NCBI GenBank assembly: GCA_028716385.1
Contig: JAQUPX010000001.1
Span: forward strand, 124,001 to 188,000
Direction of reading: 5' to 3'
DNA from: a bacterium
Lineage (GTDB): Bacteria; Hydrothermota; UBA3073; JACQXS01; JAQTXJ01
DNA: 64,000 nucleotides
Notes under the pieces: generated by a model
Told to the model about the DNA's origin: nothing
The model's database searches: none
Seen by the model: the letters and a program-made list of their open reading frames with translations, nothing else
In this document: positions 53,804 to 61,497 of the stretch, piece after piece
Numbering within the stretch: the first letter of the stretch is position 1
Layout of the letters: every line of letters begins with the position of its first letter
Position numbers and translations under genes: made by a program

Positions 53804-53889
53804 ATATTATCTTTATTAGTAGTTATTCGTGGCATTGTTATTTGTTTTTGTTCATTTGTTCTTCCGTTTCTATCTATTTCCATTTATTA

Positions 53890-54111
53890 CTATTTCTTTT
53901 TATTCTCCGCTTTCATAATTTCTTTTAGCATTTTATATACTCCGAAAACCATAACTACCGTGCCAATACCAACGCCCGTAAAAGTAAGCTTAGGAAAAGA
54001 ATGGAATTTAGTTTTGTCAAGCCATAACCCGATACCAAAAGGAATGAGAAGGCTCAAAGCGATATACCAGCCAACGGTTATTAGTTGCAGTGCCGCGTGC
54101 CAGTCTTTCAT
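53890..54111 (-). CDS. atpZ: AtpZ/AtpI-like protein of the ATP synthase operon
   Basis: The 73-residue protein has two hydrophobic helices (LQLITVGWYIALSLLIPFGI and FTGVGIGTVVMVFGVYKML) with a GLWLDK turn, as in the putative F0F1-ATPase subunit 1/AtpZ family, which is linked to c-ring assembly or Mg2+ handling. It is the first gene of the operon. Confidence 0.85.
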   Translation of the reverse strand: MKDWHAALQLITVGWYIALSLLIPFGIGLWLDKTKFHSFPKLTFTGVGIGTVVMVFGVYKMLKEIMKAENKKK

Positions 54112-54585
54112 TATTTTTAATACTAAAAAAAGCTAATTTATAATATCCTGTTTGTCAAGAAGGTATTTTTATAGATATAACATAAATGCTAAATGCTGAA
54201 TTAGGGATGCTAAATTGTCTGCCTCAGGCGGATTTGCCTTGCGTCTGTTATTGCTACCCTCCTGCTTTTTAAATTACCCTGCCCTTTAGGACTTGAAATG
54301 TCATTACTTGTTGGTAGCCGCAACCTTCAGGTTGCGTTATTTACGCAGGCTAAAGCCTTCGACTACCTTCTAATATATGTAAAATCATCTATAAAATGAT
54401 ATAATTCTTCACAATTTCGGCAATGACTTTATGGTATAATTTCAAGTAAGGGTATCTAACAAAAGGAGATGGTTACTATGTACCCATCTCATTCAAGTAG
54501 TTAGAAGTTTCTTATAAACTTCTTATTGACAACAAAGATAAAAGAAAGTATTAATATATATGAATAATAATAAAGGGGGAAAACT
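54112..54585. other. 474-base divergent intergenic region with repeats and hairpins
   Basis: No gene seen. It holds a degenerate palindrome TCTGCCTCAGGCGGA (54218-54232) and GGTAGCCGCAACCTTCAGGT...CGACTACC (54313-54366), two nested palindromes of the GCAACC/GGTTGC and GGCT/AGCC type. It also has a GAGATGG...CCATCTC hairpin (54466-54490), a GAAGTTT-CTTA-TAAACTTC hairpin (54504-54522), and the promoter of the RNase HIII-HIT gene. A TATAAT at 54435-54440 has no good -35 partner. Confidence 0.6.
54526..54554 (+). promoter_or_regulatory. Sigma70-type promoter for the RNase HIII-HIT gene
   Basis: TTGACA (54526-54531), a 17-base spacer, then TATTAA (54549-54554). This is followed by AAAGGGGGAAAA and the ATG at 54586. 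Confidence 0.65.
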
Positions 54586-55833
54586 ATGAATTGCTGGATA
54601 GGAACGGATGAAGCCGGTAAAGGCGATTATTTTGGCGGAATTGTGATTGCGGGAGTCCTTGTAGACGAAAAATCACTTCCTGCACTTCGTGAACTTGGAG
54701 TTAGAGATTCCAAAAAATTGAGCGATAATCAAATTAAAAGAATAAGCAAGGGTATTTATGACGCTTGTCTCTGTTCCGTAGTTGAAATCGGAATAGAAAA
54801 ATACAATGACTTATATTCTAAAATGAAAAACCTTAATCATCTTCTTGCCTGGGGACACGCAAGAGCGATTGAAAATCTTTTATCCCAGCAGGAATGCCCT
54901 CTTGCAATTGCGGATAAGTTTGGAGACGTATCTTATATTGAAAATGCCCTGATGAAAAAAGGCAAACAAATAAAACTTCTCCAGAAGGTAAGAGGAGAAG
55001 AGGACATTGCCGTTGCCGCCGCTTCAATACTTGCAAAAAACAAATTCATCGAAAACATAGAAAAACTGTCTGCCAAATATAATATGGAATTGCCAAGAGG
55101 CGCAAGTCTGGTTGAAGATGCTGCTCGCGCTTTTATACAAAAATATGGCTTCCAGGGGTTAGGAATGGCAGCAAAATTACATTTCAAAACTACAAATGCC
55201 TTGCCTAAAGAACCTTTAACTACACCCGATACTCCTGTTCCTCAATCAGCAGCTCAACCTTCGGACAATCCCCAATCCAAAATCCAAATTCCGCAATCCC
55301 CAGTCCCCACTTCTAAATCTTCAATCCCCAATCCCCAATCAAAAATCCAAAATCTGCAACCCCAGCCGATTCAACAGGGTTTGGAAAAATTGTGGGCGCC
55401 ATGGCGTTCGGAGTACATAAAGACAACTGCGCATAAATCCAATAGTTGTATATTTTGCGATAACAAATTGTATATAATTATACAGGGCGATAAAGCTTTT
55501 GCGGTATTAAATACTTTCCCGTACAATGCAGGACACATTATGGTTACCCCTGTCAGACACGTTGCGAACATTGAAGAATTGTCCCCCGCAGAACTTTCAG
55601 AAGTGTTTACGATGGTTCAAAAATGCGTATCAAAAATTAAAGACAAATTAAAACCGGACGGGTTTAACATCGGGATAAATGTCGGGAAAGTTGGAGGCGC
55701 AGGAGTAGAAGGACATTTGCATATTCATATAGTACCGCGCTGGAACGGCGATACGAATTTTATGCCGATAGTCGCCAATACGAAAGTCGTGTCCCAATCA
55801 CTTGAAGAAACTTATAATTTGTTGAAAGAATAA
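54586..55833 (+). CDS. rnhC: RNase HIII-like domain fused to a HIT-family hydrolase
   Basis: 415 residues. Residues 1-~206 are RNase HIII-like: WIGTDEAGKGDYFGGIVIAG with Asp8/Glu9, VRDSKKLSD, Asp110 in AIADKFGD, and Glu138/139 before DIAVAAASILAK. It would cleave RNA in RNA-DNA hybrids. The N-terminal TBP-like domain of Bacillus RNase HIII is absent. Residues ~264-415 are a HIT nucleotide hydrolase/transferase: zinc-type CIFC (288-291), LNTFPYNAGHIMVTPVRH and GHLHIHIVPRW with His377/379/381. Residues ~210-262 are a Pro/Gln/Ser-rich linker encoded by AATCCAAAATCC-type repeats. The fusion may be recent; both active sites look intact. Confidence 0.88.
   Translation: MNCWIGTDEAGKGDYFGGIVIAGVLVDEKSLPALRELGVRDSKKLSDNQIKRISKGIYDACLCSVVEIGIEKYNDLYSKMKNLNHLLAWGHARAIENLLSQQECPLAIADKFGDVSYIENALMKKGKQIKLLQKVRGEEDIAVAAASILAKNKFIENIEKLSAKYNMELPRGASLVEDAARAFIQKYGFQGLGMAAKLHFKTTNALPKEPLTTPDTPVPQSAAQPSDNPQSKIQIPQSPVPTSKSSIPNPQSKIQNLQPQPIQQGLEKLWAPWRSEYIKTTAHKSNSCIFCDNKLYIIIQGDKAFAVLNTFPYNAGHIMVTPVRHVANIEELSPAELSEVFTMVQKCVSKIKDKLKPDGFNIGINVGKVGGAGVEGHLHIHIVPRWNGDTNFMPIVANTKVVSQSLEETYNLLKE
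55267..55363. repeat. AATCCAAAATCC-type repeat forming the interdomain linker
   Basis: Units such as CAATCCCCAATCCAAAATCC and TCAATCCCCAATCCCCAATC are read in frame (NPQSKIQIPQ, IPNPQSKIQN). The same repeat is intergenic at 51421-51544 and 52721-52758. Confidence 0.8.
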
Positions 55834-55850
55834 AAAAACAGACAATAAAG

Positions 55851-55974
55851 GAACAGTGATTTGAAGAGACTTTAAGAGACGAAATAATAAATAAAAATCT
55901 CTTACAATCCCTGTTAATGGTAAAGTTTTTTGTTTTGACTAGTTCTTGTATGTTTGATTTTTGATTTGATATAA
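55851..55974. repeat. Inverted AAGAGACTT repeats and a GATTTTTGATTTGATAT unit
   Basis: AACAGTGATTTGAAGAGACT...AAGAGA (55851-55879) is opposed by TCTCTTACAATCCCTGTT (55898-55915), giving an imperfect hairpin. TGTTTGATTTTTGATTTGAT (55951-55970) belongs to the GATATT family. Confidence 0.6.
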
Positions 55975-55995
55975 GGGGGAAAGATAAAGAAATAT

Positions 55996-57465
55996 TTGGA
56001 ACATCTGGAGCATCCCGCTCAGGCGGTGATGCTTTTATTTATTATCCTCACAGGAACAAACTTATTTGCATCCGCACCCGACACTCTTTGGACAAGGACT
56101 TATGGATGGCCTGGCGATGATGGAAGCGAATCTGTTTGCGAGACCTTTGATAACGGTTTTATCATTGCAGGATGGATTTTCGGGACGGAGAGTCAAGATG
56201 TCTACCTCATCAGGACAAATTCGTTAGGCGATACACTATGGACTAAAACTTTTGGCGGGGCTTCTACTGATGGGGGAAATTCAGTTCAGCAAACTTCCGA
56301 CAGCGGATTTATTATTGCTGGGAACACAAGCTCTTTCGGGATAGGGGTTCCAACCTATCCTAATGTTTATCTAATCAGAACAAATTCGTCAGGCGATACA
56401 ATGTGGACAAGAACTTTCGGTGGAGTTGAGTATGATGTGAGTAGTTCCGTTCAACAGACCAAAGACGGTGGGTTTATCATTATAGGGTCTACAAACTCTT
56501 TCGGGATAGGTACTCGTAATTGCTATCTCATCAAGACAAATTCTAATGGCGATGCAATGTGGACGAAAACTTACGGTGGAACTGGCTGGGATGAAGGACA
56601 GTCAGTTCAACAGACTTCAGATTCGGGCTTTATTATTACAGGAGGAGCAGGCTCTTTTGGAGCAGGCTCTTACGATGTGTATCTGATTAAGACAAATTCT
56701 TCCGGTGATACTTTGTGGACAAGAACTTTTGGTGGAACTGACTTTGATTATGGTGGTTCGGTTCAACAGATTTCCGATGGCGGGTTTATTATTGCAGGGG
56801 TTATCTATTCTTTTGGGGCAGATTCCGGAGATGTCTATTTAATTCGGACAAATTCTTCGGGCGATACGCTTTGGACCAAAACTTATGGCGGGGCTGGTGA
56901 GGATTATGGCTTTTCCGTTCAACAAACTAAAGATAACGGATTTATTATTGCAGGAGTGACGAACTCTTTCGGGGCAGGTGGTTATGATATCTATCTAGTT
57001 CGGACAAATTCTTCAGGTGATACATTATGGACAAAAACTATTGGCGGAACTTATGATGATTGGGGATGGCATGTTCAACAAATAGAAGACGGTGGTTTTA
57101 TTGTTGTAGGAGTGACACGTTCTTTCGGGGCAGGCAATAACGATATCTATCTGATTAGGTTGGATAAAGAGGTCGGGGTAGAAGAAAAATCAAATATCGA
57201 AACCCCTTCGACTACGCTCAGGGCAAGTCAAAATCCATTTTCTAAATCAACGGTAATTAGTTATCAAATACCTGCCACAAGTAAAGTTTCATTAGCCCTT
57301 TACGACATAACGGGAAGTTGTGTGAAGACTTTAATAGATGAACAAAAACCCGCCGGAACTTATTCCACAACCCTGAACGCAAAAGAACTAAAAACAGGGG
57401 TGTATTTTGTGAAGCTTACCGCTGGCAATTTCAGCACAACAAAGAAGTTAATTTTAATGAAATAG
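55996..57465 (+). CDS. Repeat beta-propeller sorting-domain protein 1 of 3
   Basis: The 489-residue secreted protein has seven ~52-residue repeats, e.g. SSGDTLWTRTFGGTDFDYGG, SVQQTSDSGFIITGGAGSFG and YDVYLIKTN, probably a beta-propeller. A sorting domain follows (QNPFSKSTVISYQI, YDITGSCVKTLID, TGVYFVKLTAG). The start is odd. The ribosome site AAGGGGGAAAG is followed by ATA-AAG-AAA where its siblings have ATG. The first usable starts are TTG at 55996 or ATG at 56029, and a palindrome (56011-56030) lies between. The hydrophobic signal (MLLFIILTGTNLFASA) comes after the palindrome. A CTTCGACTACGCTCAGGGCA repeat encodes STTLRAS at 57205-57227. Confidence 0.8.
   Translation: MEHLEHPAQAVMLLFIILTGTNLFASAPDTLWTRTYGWPGDDGSESVCETFDNGFIIAGWIFGTESQDVYLIRTNSLGDTLWTKTFGGASTDGGNSVQQTSDSGFIIAGNTSSFGIGVPTYPNVYLIRTNSSGDTMWTRTFGGVEYDVSSSVQQTKDGGFIIIGSTNSFGIGTRNCYLIKTNSNGDAMWTKTYGGTGWDEGQSVQQTSDSGFIITGGAGSFGAGSYDVYLIKTNSSGDTLWTRTFGGTDFDYGGSVQQISDGGFIIAGVIYSFGADSGDVYLIRTNSSGDTLWTKTYGGAGEDYGFSVQQTKDNGFIIAGVTNSFGAGGYDIYLVRTNSSGDTLWTKTIGGTYDDWGWHVQQIEDGGFIVVGVTRSFGAGNNDIYLIRLDKEVGVEEKSNIETPSTTLRASQNPFSKSTVISYQIPATSKVSLALYDITGSCVKTLIDEQKPAGTYSTTLNAKELKTGVYFVKLTAGNFSTTKKLILMK
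56011..56030. repeat. Palindrome in the signal-peptide region of the repeat-propeller gene
   Basis: CATCCCGCTCAGGCGGTGAT with GGAACATCTGGAG before it (from 55998), a relative of 23119-23142. It separates the ribosome site from the hydrophobic core of the signal peptide. Confidence 0.7.
57205..57227. repeat. CTTCGACTACGCTCAGGGCAAG-type repeat inside the gene
   Basis: In frame (STTLRAS), directly before the QNPF motif of the sorting domain. Counterpart of 52093-52115. Confidence 0.7.
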
Positions 57466-57473
57466 AAAAAATT

Positions 57474-58844
57474 ATGAAAAAAATGTTGGGGGTATGTGTA
57501 GTTGTAGGGACAGTTTTGACTAATATAAAAGCTGATGAATGGATAAAGAATTATGGCCCGGGATATGGACGATGTATCCAACAAACACAAGATGGAGGGT
57601 ATATTGTAGCTACATTTATTATCCCTCTAAACAGTCCGGATAGTATTGGACTCATAAAAATAGACTCTATTGGCAATGTTATCTGGGAAAAAACTTTTAC
57701 TACAGACACTGTAGGCAAAGGGCCTTGTGGAATAAGGCAAACTTCTGATAAAGGATATGTTATAGTTGCCAATCGAGACGATATAAATTATCATATGCAT
57801 CCTGCTTCTCTTATAAAAACGGATTCTTTAGGTAATATATTATGGGAAAAGGAGTACAGCGAACTAAAACTGGAATGGGTGGAACAAACTCAGGATAAAG
57901 GGTATATTATGACAGGCGCAAAGCTTCAAGGTGTTCTTGTAAAAACAGACTCACTGGGAGACACATTGTGGAGTAAAGAGTTTCCAGGACTTGGCTGTTA
58001 CAGAGTGTTTATATATCCTGATGGTGGTTATGGAGTAATAGCACACTCCGGGTTTAGTGAATATTCAGATATATTTCTTATAAGAACGGATTCACTTGGA
58101 AATACATTATGGGAGAAAAGTTATGGAGAGGATTATTGGAACATCAGTTACTGGGGCGATTTAACAAATGATGGTGGGGTTATCATAGCCGGGTCAGGGT
58201 ATTCTTTAGACCCTATGTTAATTAAGGTTGATTCAAGTGGAGATGTAGAATGGGAGAAAGGCTATAATATAAGGGGTGGCAATGTTGATTGCGTGCACCA
58301 AACATTTGATGGAGGTTATGCTTTTATAGTTACTTGCGAAGGATTCAGTTATCCAGGATTATGGCTCGTAAAAACAAATAGTACAGGAGATACCTTATGG
58401 AAAAAGAATTTTCTTGATATAAAAATGGGAAGCGAGACTGAACGAGTATCTTTTTTTGAGCAAACCAAAGATAGCGAGTATATTATTACAGGAGCTTCTT
58501 ATTATCCTGAGTATATATATGTTATAAAAACTTCCAGCTCCGTTGGGATAGAAGAGAATTCTTCGTCTGAGTTAGACAAGAGTCCGTCTACAAAATTACA
58601 AATCGCCCAAAATCCCTTTATTAAATCAACAATTATCAAGTATTTCATACCCGTTAGAACTCAAGTGATATTAAGTGTTTACGACATAACGGGAAGTTGT
58701 GTGAAGACTTTAGTGAATGGGGAGAAAACGGCGGGGAGTTATAGTATTAATCTGAATGCAAACGAACTAAAAACAGGAATATATTTTGTGAGACTTACCG
58801 CAGATAAATATAAACTAACAAAAAAGTTAATTTTAATGAAATAG
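57474..58844 (+). CDS. Repeat beta-propeller sorting-domain protein 2 of 3
   Basis: The 456-residue paralogue has a signal peptide (MKKMLGVCVVVGTVLTNIKA), more diverged repeats (LIKTDSLGNILWEKEYSELK, VEQTQDKGYIMTGAKLQG) and a sorting domain (QNPFIKSTIIKYFI, YDITGSCVKTLVNGEKTAGS, TGIYFVRLTADK). It starts 8 bases after the preceding stop, so the three paralogues probably form one operon. The region before the sorting domain (SSSELDKSPSTKLQ) resembles the repeat-derived linkers of its siblings. Confidence 0.8.
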   Translation: MKKMLGVCVVVGTVLTNIKADEWIKNYGPGYGRCIQQTQDGGYIVATFIIPLNSPDSIGLIKIDSIGNVIWEKTFTTDTVGKGPCGIRQTSDKGYVIVANRDDINYHMHPASLIKTDSLGNILWEKEYSELKLEWVEQTQDKGYIMTGAKLQGVLVKTDSLGDTLWSKEFPGLGCYRVFIYPDGGYGVIAHSGFSEYSDIFLIRTDSLGNTLWEKSYGEDYWNISYWGDLTNDGGVIIAGSGYSLDPMLIKVDSSGDVEWEKGYNIRGGNVDCVHQTFDGGYAFIVTCEGFSYPGLWLVKTNSTGDTLWKKNFLDIKMGSETERVSFFEQTKDSEYIITGASYYPEYIYVIKTSSSVGIEENSSSELDKSPSTKLQIAQNPFIKSTIIKYFIPVRTQVILSVYDITGSCVKTLVNGEKTAGSYSINLNANELKTGIYFVRLTADKYKLTKKLILMK

Positions 58845-58852
58845 GAAAATTT

Positions 58853-60313
58853 ATGAAAAAACTATTGCTCATATTGTTCGGATGCACTTGTATAGGAATA
58901 CGACTTAATGCCGGTTGGATAAGGACTTATGGCGGCACTGCTGATGACGGGGGAAATTCGGTTCAACAAACCATGGATAGTAATTATATATTTGCGGGAT
59001 ACACATACTCTTTTGAAGCAGGCGTTTACCTTCTAAAGATAAATTCAATGGGAGACACCTTATGGACAAAAACCTATGGGGAAACCGGCTGTGATGAATG
59101 GGGTAGTTCAATTCAACAGACCACTGATGGAGGTTTTATAATTCTTGGAGGAAAAGGCTCCACCGATAGTACCCGCAAAATCTGGTTAATAAAAATAGAT
59201 GCAAATGGAGATACTTTATGGACTAAAGCTCATAGCATAATCAGAGATTATTGGAGATTATGCTTGATTCGTCAAACAATGGATGGTGGATATATTATGA
59301 TTGGAGAGGCAGGAGATCACAGCAAAATGAACCTTACTGATATATGGCTTATAAAAGCTGATTCAGCAGGAGATACTTTATGGACTAAAACTTTTGGTGG
59401 AGGGGGGTATGACTGGGGAAACTCAGTTCAACAAACCAGCGATAGTGGATATATTATAGTTGGAGAAGCAGGCTGTGGAAAAACTGCAGCATGGGATTTA
59501 TGGCTTATAAAGACTGATGCAAATGGAGACACTTTATGGACAAGAACCTATGGCGGGCCGTCTACTGATGGAGGACATTCAGTTCAACAAACTACCGATG
59601 GAGGATATATCATAACCGGATATGTAGATACTTCCACTGTAGGTACGGATATATGGCTTATAAAAACGGATTCAACGGGAGACACCTTGTGGACAAAGAT
59701 TTTTGGCAATCCCAGCCCCGGAACAGGAGAACAAGGCCAGTCAGTTCAACAAACCACTGATGGCGGGTTTATCATTGCAGGAAATATAAACATTGGTTCA
59801 AATAATGATATATGGCTTATAAAAACGGATTCAACGGGAGACACCTTGTGGACAAGAACTTATAGTGGTTTTGCATGGAGACTTTCAGTTCAACAGACTA
59901 TTGATGGAGGATATATAGTTGCAGGGGAAACAAAATCCGGAGCAGGAGATAAAGATATTTATCTTATAAAAACTGACTCTCTCGGTTATGTCATCGCTAT
60001 TGAAGACCCCTCTACGGGTAGCTTGAAGCCCTCGCTTCAAGCTGTTGATTTACAAATCTCTCAAAACCCATTCTCTCACTCAACAGTTATCACTTATCAG
60101 TTGCCGAAACTCTCAACTCTTAACTCTCAACTCTTAACTCTTAAGATCTACGATTTGTCAGGCCGTTGCGTCAAAAACCTTGTCAACGGACAAAAACCGG
60201 CAGGCACTTATACCACACCCCTAAATGCAAAAGAATTAAAAACAGGAATATATTTTGTGAGATTAACAACAGATAAGCATAAAGAAACAAAGAAACTAAT
60301 TTTGATAAAATAG
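58853..60313 (+). CDS. Repeat beta-propeller sorting-domain protein 3 of 3
   Basis: The 486-residue paralogue has a signal peptide (MKKLLLILFGCTCIGIRLNA) and about seven repeats (DANGDTLWTRTYGGPSTDGG, SVQQTTDGGYIITGYVDT). The DSTGDTLWTKIF repeats are very alike, suggesting recent internal duplication. A sorting domain follows. Two dispersed repeats are in frame. One is a perfect palindrome of 24 bases (60020-60043) encoding SLKPSLQA. The other is a CTCAACTCTTAA oligomer (60111-60143) encoding LSTLNSQLLTLK between two sorting-domain strands (VITYQLP and IYDLSG). Confidence 0.82.
   Translation: MKKLLLILFGCTCIGIRLNAGWIRTYGGTADDGGNSVQQTMDSNYIFAGYTYSFEAGVYLLKINSMGDTLWTKTYGETGCDEWGSSIQQTTDGGFIILGGKGSTDSTRKIWLIKIDANGDTLWTKAHSIIRDYWRLCLIRQTMDGGYIMIGEAGDHSKMNLTDIWLIKADSAGDTLWTKTFGGGGYDWGNSVQQTSDSGYIIVGEAGCGKTAAWDLWLIKTDANGDTLWTRTYGGPSTDGGHSVQQTTDGGYIITGYVDTSTVGTDIWLIKTDSTGDTLWTKIFGNPSPGTGEQGQSVQQTTDGGFIIAGNINIGSNNDIWLIKTDSTGDTLWTRTYSGFAWRLSVQQTIDGGYIVAGETKSGAGDKDIYLIKTDSLGYVIAIEDPSTGSLKPSLQAVDLQISQNPFSHSTVITYQLPKLSTLNSQLLTLKIYDLSGRCVKNLVNGQKPAGTYTTPLNAKELKTGIYFVRLTTDKHKETKKLILIK
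60020..60043. repeat. Palindrome AGCTTGAAG-CCCTCG-CTTCAAGCT, in frame
   Basis: Arms AGCTTGAAG and CTTCAAGCT. It codes for part of the linker before the sorting domain. Confidence 0.75.
60111..60143. repeat. CTCAACTCTTAA oligomer inside the sorting domain
   Basis: TCTCAACTCTTAACTCTCAA then CTCTTAACTCTTAA. The complementary GAGTTGAGAG-type sequence occurs intergenically near 805-840. Confidence 0.7.
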
Positions 60314-60338
60314 GGTAAAAATGTTGAACAAAGTGAAA

Positions 60339-60416
60339 TTCGCCTCAGGCGGAAAAGAGATGGAAGAAAAAACTTTTCTTTTAAAGTCTCTTGAAGTCTC
60401 TTACAGTCCCTGTTTA
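60339..60416. repeat. Palindrome plus AAGAGACTT-type repeat
   Basis: TTCGCCTCAGGCGGA (60339-60353), then TTAAAGTCTCTTGAAGTCTC and TTACAGTCCCTGTTT (60381-60415), the reverse complement of the 1831 type. Confidence 0.65.
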
Positions 60417-60441
60417 TAAAGAATAAAAAAGTGTTAATAAA

Positions 60442-60981
60442 ATGATAGAAAAAATAAAACCGGTATTAAGCAAAAAGCACTTTGAAGAAGTCAACCCCTT
60501 AACTATTAAAGACAACGTTTTTAAGTTAATAGGCAAAGACTGGATGTTGATTACCGCGGGCGATATTAAAAAGTTTAACACAATGACGGCATCGTGGGGC
60601 GGGCTTGGAGTACTCTGGAAAGTTAACGTATGTTATATCGTAATACGTCCCTCAAGATACACTTATGAATTTATAGAAAAAGCCGACTCTTTTACACTTT
60701 CGTTTTTTGAAAAGAGATACAGAGAAGCCTTAAAATTTTGTGGGAGAAGGTCGGGCAGAGATGTTGATAAGATTAAAAAAACCGGGCTTACTCCGAAAGA
60801 AGGCGCTCTGGGGGTTTACTTTGAAGAGGCTAGACTCGTAATGGAATGCAAAAAAATGTATTACCAGGACCTTATTCCTAAACAATTTCTTGATGAAAGA
60901 ATAGAAAAAAATTATGGAAAAACCGATTATCACAGAATGTATATCGGCGAAGTTATAAAAACATATTTAGGTGTTAAGTAA
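60442..60981 (+). CDS. Flavin reductase-like FMN-binding protein
   Basis: The 179-residue protein matches the flavin reductase-like split barrel: FKLIGKDWMLITAGDIKKFN, TMTASWGGLGVLWKVNVCYI (flavin-binding core), VIRPSRYTYEFIEKADSFTL and SFFEKRYREALKFCGRRSGR. It probably binds FMN in the cytoplasm; partner and substrate unknown. It lies 10 bases before a small membrane protein gene, so the two may be co-transcribed. No strong ribosome site. Confidence 0.85.
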   Translation: MIEKIKPVLSKKHFEEVNPLTIKDNVFKLIGKDWMLITAGDIKKFNTMTASWGGLGVLWKVNVCYIVIRPSRYTYEFIEKADSFTLSFFEKRYREALKFCGRRSGRDVDKIKKTGLTPKEGALGVYFEEARLVMECKKMYYQDLIPKQFLDERIEKNYGKTDYHRMYIGEVIKTYLGVK

Positions 60982-60991
60982 TTAAAAGAAT

Positions 60992-61405
60992 ATGAACTGG
61001 CAATCGTTTCCGTTTAAGGACCATCCTCGTAAAACAATCTTTCTTATTTTGTTTTTGGTCTTGTTTGCAGTCGGAATATATTTTTCTTTTGGGCTATACT
61101 GGATGATAGTATCAATGATTTTTTTCTGTACAAGCATAAGCGCTTATTTTCTGCCGACAAAATATACAATGGATGATAACGGGGTAACCATAAAAGGAAT
61201 TGTAGCCGTAAAAACAAAAAAATGGAGCGAATTCGGAAGTTGTTATAAAGATAAAAATGGTATCCTCTTATCTCCTTTTGATAAACCGACAAGACTTGAC
61301 AGTTATAGAGGCACGTATATAAGATTTAATAAAAATGCAGAAGAAGTAACAAAATTCGTTAAAAGCAAAATAGAAAATAATAGTAGGTCAGACATTCCTG
61401 TCTGA
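60992..61405 (+). CDS. Small two-helix membrane protein (PH-like domain)
   Basis: The 137-residue protein has two N-terminal membrane helices (TIFLILFLVLFAVGIYFSFG and MIVSMIFFCTSISAYFL) and a beta-rich cytoplasmic part (YTMDDNGVTIKGIVAVKTKK) like bacterial PH domains. Family not firmly recognised. The last residues (SRSDIPV) and the stop are provided by a palindromic repeat at 61387-61406, so the original C-terminus was probably altered. Confidence 0.65.
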   Translation: MNWQSFPFKDHPRKTIFLILFLVLFAVGIYFSFGLYWMIVSMIFFCTSISAYFLPTKYTMDDNGVTIKGIVAVKTKKWSEFGSCYKDKNGILLSPFDKPTRLDSYRGTYIRFNKNAEEVTKFVKSKIENNSRSDIPV

Positions 61406-61406
61406 C
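61387..61406. repeat. Palindrome GTCAGAC-ATTCCT-GTCTGAC at a gene end
   Basis: A perfect 7-base stem with a 6-base loop. It supplies the stop codon of the small membrane protein. A related unit, GGCAGACATTGTGTCTGTC, is at 24406-24424. Confidence 0.75.
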
Positions 61407-61497
61407 TATAAACAAAATATGCAGGATATTTGGTGTATTTATAGGATGTCAAAAGACGTGAGACGCTTGTCGGTTTTGTAAAGAGTAGGAGACAAAA

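Noticed and set aside
56080-59990. Regular ~150-base repeats that might look like a CRISPR or satellite array
   Set aside because: The periodicity comes from ~50-residue protein repeats within open frames; there are no spacer-repeat units of CRISPR size.
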